In this document: one piece after another, positions 1-6,047 of the stretch
How the letters are laid out: each line of letters begins with the position of its first letter
Position numbering within the stretch: position 1 is the first letter of the stretch
Source: UBA2144 sp043819035
GTDB taxonomy: Bacteria > Patescibacteriota > Gracilibacteria > Peribacterales > Peribacteraceae
Reading direction: 5' to 3'
NCBI GenBank assembly: GCA_043819035.1
Contig: JBDRFD010000090.1
Span: forward strand, 1 to 10,479
Length of the DNA: 10,479 nucleotides
Program-made: the position numbers and the translations under genes
Notes under the pieces: model-generated
What the model was told of the DNA's origin: nothing
What the model saw: the letters and a program-made list of their open reading frames with translations, nothing else
The model's database searches: none

Positions 1-3000
1 AGCGGCAAATCCTCCGGGGTTTCAATGATTGTGAGAGCCTCTATCACCCGCTTGGCAAGTTGAACATTAGTGATTAACGGAATACCGTGATCGGTGGCAA
101 TACGTCGAATATAGTAACCGTCTGTCTGGTCGGCATTACCGGAGTGTGTCGGTATATTGATCACGAGATCGATGCGTTTCTTTTCCAGATATTCACGAAT
201 ATTCGGGCTACGCGGCTCGGATACTTTATGTAGGAGGGCTGAAGGAATGCCACGCGATTCTAGGAATCCATGTGTGTTATTTGTGGCAAAGAAAGCGAAG
301 CCGTGATCTCGGAGTTTTTCGATGGCTGGTAGCATATCAACTTTATCTTCAATACGACCTATCGTAACCAGAATATTCTTCTTTGGCAGTTTGAATCCAA
401 CAGCAATAAGTGCTTTGAGAAGCGCCTCTTCTGCGTTGCGTCCGAAACAAGCAACCTCACCTGTGCTAGCCATCTCCACGCCCAAGCGCGGGTCGGCTCC
501 CTTTAATCGACTGAAACTGAACTGTGCGGCTTTGACACCAACATGATCGAGGTCGACAGTTTGGTATTGTTTGTCAGTGGGGGCTTTGTGCAAGAGAGCT
601 TGCGTTGCGAGCGTGATGAAGTTTACTCCGGTCACTTTGCTCGCAAATGGAAAGCTGCGGCTGGCGCGCAGATTACACTCAATAACTTTCAAATGATTAC
701 TCCGTGCGAGGTATTGGATGTTAAAGGGGCCGGATATGTGGAGACCCTTCGCGATGCCTTTTGCGATGACCTTCACGCGTCGAAGTGTTTCTAAGTTGAC
801 CCGTTGTGGCGGCAGCACAATCGTTGCATCTCCGGAGTGCACACCGGCATTCTCCACGTGTTCAGAAATGGCATACAGCAGCACCTGTCCATCTTGCGCA
901 ACTCCGTCGAATTCAATTTCCTTCGCCCCTTGTTCGAACTTGGAGACGACGATGGGAGCTTCTTTGTTGATGAATGCTGATTGCGTCACATATGCTTCCA
1001 GGTCTTCATCGGAGTGGACAACAGCCATGGAGGCACCCGAAAGGACGTAGCTTGGTCGGACAATAACCGGATAACCGACTTGCTTCGCAAATGTGCGTGC
1101 GGATGTAATATCCGCAAACTCTTTCCACTCAGGTTGGTCAATCCCGAGCTCATCGAGGAGTGAGCTGAATTTATGCCGGTCTTCTGCACGGTCAATGTCG
1201 TCTGGGCTCGTTCCGAGAATCGGAAGCTTTGCCTTATGCAACTTCGGTGCGAGTGAGTTGGGAATTTGTCCTCCCATGGAAACGACGATACCGTCAGGTT
1301 TGAGCAGATCGGAGATATCGCGAACGCGCTCCTCACTCAGTTCCTCAAAGAATAGAAGGTCGCACTCATCGTAGTCGGTACTCACGGTTTCGGGATTACT
1401 GTTGATCATTGTCACTTCGAAGTTTTGTTTTTGCAATTCATGCGCTGCTTGCACACAGCACCAGTCGAATTCAACGGAAGATCCGATGGAATATGGTCCG
1501 CCGCCGATGACTATAGCGCGCTTGTTCGCTTGCCTGTCCTGAGCGGAGTCGAATGGTTCGCTTGTTCGCTTCGGCTCCTCGAAATTAACATCATGCTCCG
1601 TTCCATGATAAGTCATATACAAATAATTGGTTTGTGCGGGGAATTCCCCGGCAAGAGTATCAACTTGTTTGATGAAGGGGACAATATTTTCAGCAATGCG
1701 TTGTGTGCGGATCTTTTCCGGGTCTGTTTTCATCAGAGACGCGATTGCCCGGTCGGAAAATCCACTGCGTTTTGCACTGCGCAGAAGTTCAGGTGACAGT
1801 GATTTCGCTTTTTCTAGTTGCAGGGCGAGGTCTGTGCAGCTTTGAATTCGTTCCAGAAACCACAGGTCGATACCGGTTAATTCATTAATCTCTTTTGTGG
1901 TTAGAGTTCCTTTGAGCGCTTCCACGATGGCAAAGATACGCCGAGGAGTGGGGAGTACGGATTCATTTTTTATATCAGTGAATTCAAATGGATTCGGATA
2001 TAGCCCCTCTGCACCGATATTGAGCATGCGAATGGCTTTCTGGAGGGCTTCCTCGAACGTGCGTCCCAATGCCATCACTTCGCCGACAGACTTCATTTCG
2101 CTCGTCACTTGGTCGGAAACCAGGCGGAACTTCTGCAGATCCCAGCGTGGTATTTTTACAGCCACATAGTCCAGGGACGGTTCGAAGTCCGCGCATGTAA
2201 CTTCTGTAATAGCATTGGAAAGTTCAGGTAATGTATATCCCAGTGACAACTTTGCGGCGATAAAAGCGAGGGGATAGCCGGTTGCCTTCGAAGCGAGTGC
2301 AGAACTTCGGCTTAAGCGTGCATTTACTTCGATCACGCGATAGTCGCGCGATAGGGGATCGAGCGCAAACTGAATGTTGCATTCTCCAATAATTCCTAAA
2401 TGGCGAATCACCTTCAATGAAATCGACCGCAGCATCTGGTAGTCAGTGTTATCCAGTGTCTGGCTGGGTGCGATGACTATGGACTCACCTGTGTGAATGC
2501 CGAGTGGATCGACATTCTCCATATTGCAGACCGTGATGCAGTTATCGGCGTTATCACGGACTACTTCGTACTCGATCTCTTTCCATCCGGTCAGATCTTC
2601 TTCCACCAGTATTTGCGGTGACTCTACAAAAGCAATTTTGCAGATGCTTCTGAGTTCTTCCGAATCCTTCGCGCGTCCGCTCCCTTTGCCGCCAAGCGCG
2701 AATGCTCCTCGTACGATCACCGGGAAGCCGATTTCTTGCGCTGCACTCATCGCTTCCTGTTCATCTTCACATGCGCGAGATTGTGGGACAGAAACATCAA
2801 TGCTTTTTAATTGGTTATTAAACAGTGCGCGGTCTTCCGTGTTCCGGATACTCTCCACAGGGGTTCCAAGGACTGTAATATTATGTTTTTTAAGAATGCC
2901 GAGCTTCTCCAGTTCCAATCCGCAGTTCAAGGCTGTCTGTCCGCCGAAACTTAAAGAGATTGCATCCGGTTTCTCCTTTTCGATTACTTTTTCTACAAAG

Positions 3001-3422
3001 GCAGAATTCACAGGAAGAAAATAGACACAATCGGCAAGACCCCAACTTGTCTGGTTTGTAGCGATGTTCGGATTCACAAGCACAACCCGCGCGCCCTCTT
3101 CTTTGAGTGCCTTGATAGCCTGACTACCGGAATAATCAAATTCCCCCGCCTCTCCGATCTTCAGAGCACCCGATCCGAGGAGCAAAATGGTTTGCCTTCT
3201 TTTCCCGTTTTTATACTCCTTCGCTTTCAGCTTTTCATTGTTCTTTGTGCGATCGATTAGCTTTGATGTATCTGTAATTGACCCTGAAAGCTTCGGAGCA
3301 TTTTTTGAAGAGTTTTGTGATAATCCTGATTTGTTGGTGTTCTTATGTGAACCGAATTCAAAAAAAAGGTCCCCCTGCTCAGATTCGAGCTCGGAGGAGC
3401 CAGGCCCTGTTTGTTTACTCAT
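1..3422 (-). CDS. carB: Carbamoyl-phosphate synthase large subunit (3' end cut by window edge)
   Basis: This subunit makes carbamoyl phosphate from bicarbonate, two ATP and ammonia delivered by the CarA glutaminase, for pyrimidine and arginine synthesis in the cytoplasm. About 1140 codons are visible without a stop. Residues 1-77 are a polar extension. The first CPS half runs from about 78 (GSG at 83-85, then GEFDYSGSQA) to ~617 and the second from ~635 (IGGGPYSIGSSVEFDW). The MGS-like allosteric domain starts near 1015 and is cut. Both ATP-grasp units keep the metal-binding Glu/Asn pair: E365/N367 in VIEVNARLSRSS and E915/N917 in VIECNLRASRS. The wording (NPNIATNQTS, GSSVEFDWC, ECN-R-SRSFPF) resembles animal CAD and Bacteroidetes-type enzymes more than E. 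coli CarB. The ATG at 3420-3422 is the only ATG/GTG/TTG before the conserved core; the frame stays open to a stop at 3534-3536, and no Shine-Dalgarno site is visible. No carA lies upstream. Residues 619-634 come from a repeat insert (separate entry). Confidence 0.96.
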   Translation of the reverse strand, partial: MSKQTGPGSSELESEQGDLFFEFGSHKNTNKSGLSQNSSKNAPKLSGSITDTSKLIDRTKNNEKLKAKEYKNGKRRQTILLLGSGALKIGEAGEFDYSGSQAIKALKEEGARVVLVNPNIATNQTSWGLADCVYFLPVNSAFVEKVIEKEKPDAISLSFGGQTALNCGLELEKLGILKKHNITVLGTPVESIRNTEDRALFNNQLKSIDVSVPQSRACEDEQEAMSAAQEIGFPVIVRGAFALGGKGSGRAKDSEELRSICKIAFVESPQILVEEDLTGWKEIEYEVVRDNADNCITVCNMENVDPLGIHTGESIVIAPSQTLDNTDYQMLRSISLKVIRHLGIIGECNIQFALDPLSRDYRVIEVNARLSRSSALASKATGYPLAFIAAKLSLGYTLPELSNAITEVTCADFEPSLDYVAVKIPRWDLQKFRLVSDQVTSEMKSVGEVMALGRTFEEALQKAIRMLNIGAEGLYPNPFEFTDIKNESVLPTPRRIFAIVEALKGTLTTKEINELTGIDLWFLERIQSCTDLALQLEKAKSLSPELLRSAKRSGFSDRAIASLMKTDPEKIRTQRIAENIVPFIKQVDTLAGEFPAQTNYLYMTYHGTEHDVNFEEPKRTSEPFDSAQDRQANKRAIVIGGGPYSIGSSVEFDWCCVQAAHELQKQNFEVTMINSNPETVSTDYDECDLLFFEELSEERVRDISDLLKPDGIVVSMGGQIPNSLAPKLHKAKLPILGTSPDDIDRAEDRHKFSSLLDELGIDQPEWKEFADITSARTFAKQVGYPVIVRPSYVLSGASMAVVHSDEDLEAYVTQSAFINKEAPIVVSKFEQGAKEIEFDGVAQDGQVLLYAISEHVENAGVHSGDATIVLPPQRVNLETLRRVKVIAKGIAKGLHISGPFNIQYLARSNHLKVIECNLRASRSFPFASKVTGVNFITLATQALLHKAPTDKQYQTVDLDHVGVKAAQFSFSRLKGADPRLGVEMASTGEVACFGRNAEEALLKALIAVGFKLPKKNILVTIGRIEDKVDMLPAIEKLRDHGFAFFATNNTHGFLESRGIPSALLHKVSEPRSPNIREYLEKKRIDLVINIPTHSGNADQTDGYYIRRIATDHGIPLITNVQLAKRVIEALTIIETPEDLP
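1519..1571 (-). repeat. Short repeat insert flanked by 13-bp direct repeats inside carB
   Basis: Two identical 13-bp copies of CGCTTGTTCGCTT (1519-1531 and 1559-1571) flank a 27-bp unit that contains CCTGTCCTGAGCGGAGTCGA (1533-1552). Read on the minus strand in the carB frame, the segment encodes SEPFDSAQDRQANK (residues 621-634), exactly in the linker between the two CPS halves. From memory, FDSAQDR-like peptides and this DNA string recur in unrelated proteins of several uncultivated bacterial groups, so I read this as one copy of a dispersed genomic repeat tolerated at a domain boundary. The repeat geometry is seen directly; the family assignment is recalled, not searched. Confidence 0.6.
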
Positions 3423-3607
3423 ACCAAGTTGTAATGGAAGGGATACTGATTCGGAAGAACAGACACTTCCTCCTCTCGCACGCCGTAGCGATATCGGTGC
3501 GTTCCTGTATATTTGACAGGTAGAGAACTCGATTTATTCTCATCGCGAAGGCGTGTCATTTCCGCAAGAGCCTACTTGATTGGGGAAGAGGGTGCAAGGA
3601 AATTGCC

Positions 3608-3650
3608 AGCAGTTAGCTAATTAGCTAACTGCTAATAAGCTAACAGCTAA
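3608..3650. repeat. 26-bp perfect palindrome plus related 13-bp direct repeats
   Basis: Positions 3608-3633 form a perfect palindrome whose half-site is AGCAGTTAGCTAA. The right half overlaps a pair of near-identical 13-bp direct repeats, AGCTAACTGCTAA (3623-3635) and AGCTAACAGCTAA (3638-3650), 15 bp apart and differing at one base. The array ends 2 bp before the predicted -35 of the SLH gene promoter, in the divergent spacer between that gene and carB. It could be an operator for a dimeric regulator, a dispersed intergenic repeat, or a cruciform-forming site. No U-tract follows on either strand, so a simple terminator is unlikely. The rest of the spacer (3423-3607) shows nothing recognisable. 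Confidence 0.75.
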
Positions 3651-3652
3651 TG

Positions 3653-3681
3653 TTGTAGCTTTCGTATCCTCTTGCTAGGAT
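3653..3681 (+). promoter_or_regulatory. Promoter of the SLH gene, predicted leaderless
   Basis: The -35 is TTGTAG (3653-3658), the spacer is 17 bp, and the -10 is TAGGAT (3676-3681) preceded by TGC, giving an extended -10. Transcription would begin about 7 bases after the -10, at or next to the A of the ATG at 3688. An AGGA at 3677-3680 could act as a weak Shine-Dalgarno site if transcription starts further upstream, but it overlaps the -10. Confidence 0.6.
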
Positions 3682-3687
3682 GACAGT

Positions 3688-4536
3688 ATGAAAAGCAGAT
3701 TACCCATCATTTCGATTATTCTCGGATTACTCCTGAGTGCTCCTATGGTGTGGGCAGAGGTTCCGGAAGAATTTAATGATGCGGTCGACTACTTCCGGCA
3801 AGACCTCGAATACTCAACTTTACAACAATTACAACAGGCCTCTGACAGGCTCAATCAATTGAATGGAGAACTCTTTCCTGTTCGTAAGGATGATTCGGTT
3901 GTGGAGAGAATGCAGGGGGCGGCAATTGAAGTCAGATCGCATGTCACCGTTAATATAAGAGGATCTTCCATCGTTCTAGAAGACGTGCCGACCTATGCGT
4001 GGTTTGCTGAGTTTGTGGAGGACATGGCATCGAGGGGGATCATTTCCGGGTATCGTGACGAAAATGGGAATCCTCTCGGGCAGTATGGTCCTGCAGATAA
4101 TGTGACGATCGAACAGCTCTCTAAGATTGCGGTCGAATCCGCAGGTATCAATCTGCAGCAGTGTACGAATGCTCTCAAAAATGAGCAGGCGAGCGGACGA
4201 TGGTCCGAATCATACATACGTTGCGCAGAGAGCCACGATTGGGCTTTGTACGGTGATGGCACCGTGGACGTGACACGCCCCGCAAGCCGCAGTGAAGTCG
4301 TTACAACAGTTCTGCAGGCATTCGACGCATCCTTCCGTTCACTCGATGGAACGGTGTTCAAGGATGTGAATGCGACGACAGAGTTAGGTGTGGCAATCGA
4401 GACTGCCGCAGCCGATGGCATTGTTTCCGGTTATACGGACGAAGAGGGGAATCTCACAGGATTCTTTGGTCCAGAGAACCCCGTCAATCGTGCAGAAATT
4501 GCGAAGATTGTGTCGATGGCGCTACGCATCTACTAA
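3688..4536 (+). CDS. Secreted protein with three SLH-like modules
   Basis: A 282-residue exported protein, probably attached to or part of the cell envelope. Residues 1-23 are a signal peptide (basic start, hydrophobic core, likely cleavage after VWA). Residues 24-97 are helical, Gln/Leu-rich and polar, possibly a coiled coil. SLH module 1 is about 98-152 (WFAEFVEDMASRGIISGY, then GPADNVTIEQLSKI). A shorter, diverged module 2 is about 170-213. Module 3 is about 223-282 (FKDV, DGIVSGY, FFGPENPVNRAEIAKIV) and ends the protein. In known S-layer proteins three SLH modules anchor the protein to secondary cell-wall polymer; here the ligand is unknown. There is no large passenger domain, so it may be an anchor or spacer protein rather than the S-layer subunit. 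The start is fixed by the signal peptide and the promoter just upstream. The gene 94 bp downstream also has an SLH module and no clear terminator separates them, so they may be co-transcribed. Confidence 0.88.
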   Translation: MKSRLPIISIILGLLLSAPMVWAEVPEEFNDAVDYFRQDLEYSTLQQLQQASDRLNQLNGELFPVRKDDSVVERMQGAAIEVRSHVTVNIRGSSIVLEDVPTYAWFAEFVEDMASRGIISGYRDENGNPLGQYGPADNVTIEQLSKIAVESAGINLQQCTNALKNEQASGRWSESYIRCAESHDWALYGDGTVDVTRPASRSEVVTTVLQAFDASFRSLDGTVFKDVNATTELGVAIETAAADGIVSGYTDEEGNLTGFFGPENPVNRAEIAKIVSMALRIY

Positions 4537-4630
4537 GGGGAATAGTATTCAAAAATATATTTACGTTTGCGCAATTTCACAAATGCCCGGAAAAGGATTA
4601 TGTTTCTCCTTAAGCATTCCCCCCTTCTCC

Positions 4631-6046
4631 ATGCGCATCCGACTTTTTGTCCATTCGATAGCTCTGGTTTTTTTTGGGATTCTTCTGGGATTGGGAGGCA
4701 CGGGGCTCGCCGCTGTCCTCCTTGGTTCGGATGTGTTCCCCGATGTTCGCAACGGTATTTATTATGATGAGGCAATCGGAGAACTGAGTGCCGCAGGGAT
4801 TATTAATGGCTACGATAACGGTAATTTTGGACCTGATGACTTTGTTACGCGCGGGCAAGTGGCAGTCCTTCTGCAGCGCTTGCGTGATGATCTCACCGGT
4901 CAGAGAGTTGCTCAGGAGTCCACGACCACTTCCAGCTCTCTCGCGGCATCTGTTGTGAGCAGCAGTAGCAGTACGGAGGACGGGGAATCCACAACTCAGA
5001 CGGAGCAAGAAGAACCGACTTCCGCCGGCTCCATGCGGTTTACGATTGATCACTATAGCGTCAACGAAAATGCCGGTATGGCGACGATCAGTGTTGTGCG
5101 TACGGGAGGAAAGTCGGGAGCCGTCACAGTCGATTACACTGTGGCAGAGGGAACGGCAAAATCAGGTGAAGATTATGAAGTGGTCTCCGGAACACTTCGA
5201 TTTTCCGATAATGAAACGAGTGCAACCCTTGTTGTTCGCATTCTGGATGACGATACCGTTGAAGGTGACGAGACGATAAACATTGCTCTCAGTGAGCCAA
5301 CTGGCGGTGCGCTTCTTACAACGCCGAGTTCGGCGGTTCTGACGATTAAAGATAATGAGCAGTCTGTCTCCAATGATGGAGCATTGATTTATTTTGGAGC
5401 ATTGGGATATGACGTCGCCGAAAATGAAGGGAGCATTGCCATTACGGTGGAACGCGGCAGCGATTCCGGCACCGCATCTGTAAACTTTGCAACAAGTGAC
5501 GGTACCGCATCCGCATCGCACTACAGTGCCACCAACGGAACCATTTCTTTTGCGGCGGGGGAATCCAGTAAGACCTTTACGGTCGAGGTTAGTGATGATG
5601 AGTCCATTGATGGAAATAAGACGGTTAACCTGATACTGAGTAATCCAGTAGGTGCTTCTTTGGGGACTAAAAGCGCAATACTGACAATTCTGGACGACGA
5701 AATGAAATCCTTTGGATCCGGATCGATCAAATTCACACGTTCCAATTATGAATCCCAAGAGTCAGACGGGGGGGCAATCATCGAGGTAAGCCGTGTCGGG
5801 GGTACAAAGGGAACTGTGACAGTGGACTATTCCACGGACGGTGGAACGGCCATTGCTGGCTACGATTATGACGTGACGAAGGGCACACTCACGTTTAGGC
5901 CGGGTGAGTCCAAAAAGTACTTCATTGTTCCGATTATCGTGGACAACCTTAATGATTCGGGCGAGAGGGTGAACCTGAAGCTCGAGAATCCCACGGGTGG
6001 AGCTGTGCTCATGTCTCCGAGTACTGCGACGCTGGAGATTCTGTGA
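4631..6046 (+). CDS. Surface protein: SLH module, Ser/Thr linker, three Calx-beta domains
   Basis: A 471-residue exported protein. Residues 1-30 are an uncleaved or weak signal/membrane segment (MRIRLFVHS, then a hydrophobic run). One SLH module lies at about 35-87 (VFPDV, IINGYDNGNFGPDDFVTRGQVAVLL). Residues 90-133 are a Ser/Thr/Glu-rich, probably disordered linker. Three Calx-beta domains follow at about 134-243, 250-357 and 363-471, each with the family hallmarks: a V-E-x-(E)G start, a V-Y/F-T-x-GTA stretch, a DY- or HY-x-x-x-x-GT turn, and an acidic D-D end that binds calcium in the Na/Ca exchanger. The protein stops exactly at the end of domain 3. Calx-beta repeats in bacterial surface proteins are usually adhesive or structural and calcium-stabilised; this role is inferred. 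The frame is open upstream to 4388, but that overlaps the preceding gene; ATG 4631 puts the hydrophobic segment at the N-terminus, and ATG 4583 is the alternative. Neither has a Shine-Dalgarno site. Confidence 0.88.
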   Translation: MRIRLFVHSIALVFFGILLGLGGTGLAAVLLGSDVFPDVRNGIYYDEAIGELSAAGIINGYDNGNFGPDDFVTRGQVAVLLQRLRDDLTGQRVAQESTTTSSSLAASVVSSSSSTEDGESTTQTEQEEPTSAGSMRFTIDHYSVNENAGMATISVVRTGGKSGAVTVDYTVAEGTAKSGEDYEVVSGTLRFSDNETSATLVVRILDDDTVEGDETINIALSEPTGGALLTTPSSAVLTIKDNEQSVSNDGALIYFGALGYDVAENEGSIAITVERGSDSGTASVNFATSDGTASASHYSATNGTISFAAGESSKTFTVEVSDDESIDGNKTVNLILSNPVGASLGTKSAILTILDDEMKSFGSGSIKFTRSNYESQESDGGAIIEVSRVGGTKGTVTVDYSTDGGTAIAGYDYDVTKGTLTFRPGESKKYFIVPIIVDNLNDSGERVNLKLENPTGGAVLMSPSTATLEIL

Positions 6047-6047
6047 A

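Noticed and set aside
2497..3024. Plus-strand frame of 175 codons
   Set aside because: It lies wholly antisense to the conserved carB coding sequence and has Ser/Thr-rich composition typical of a shadow frame.
3423..3536. carA glutaminase fused upstream of carB, as in CAD
   Set aside because: The open frame upstream of ATG 3422 is only 38 codons, has no glutaminase-like sequence, and ends at a stop at 3534-3536.
4388..4630. Longer N-terminus for the Calx-beta protein
   Set aside because: It would overlap the SLH gene by about 150 bp and bury the hydrophobic export segment inside the protein; ATG 4631 (or 4583) is more sensible.
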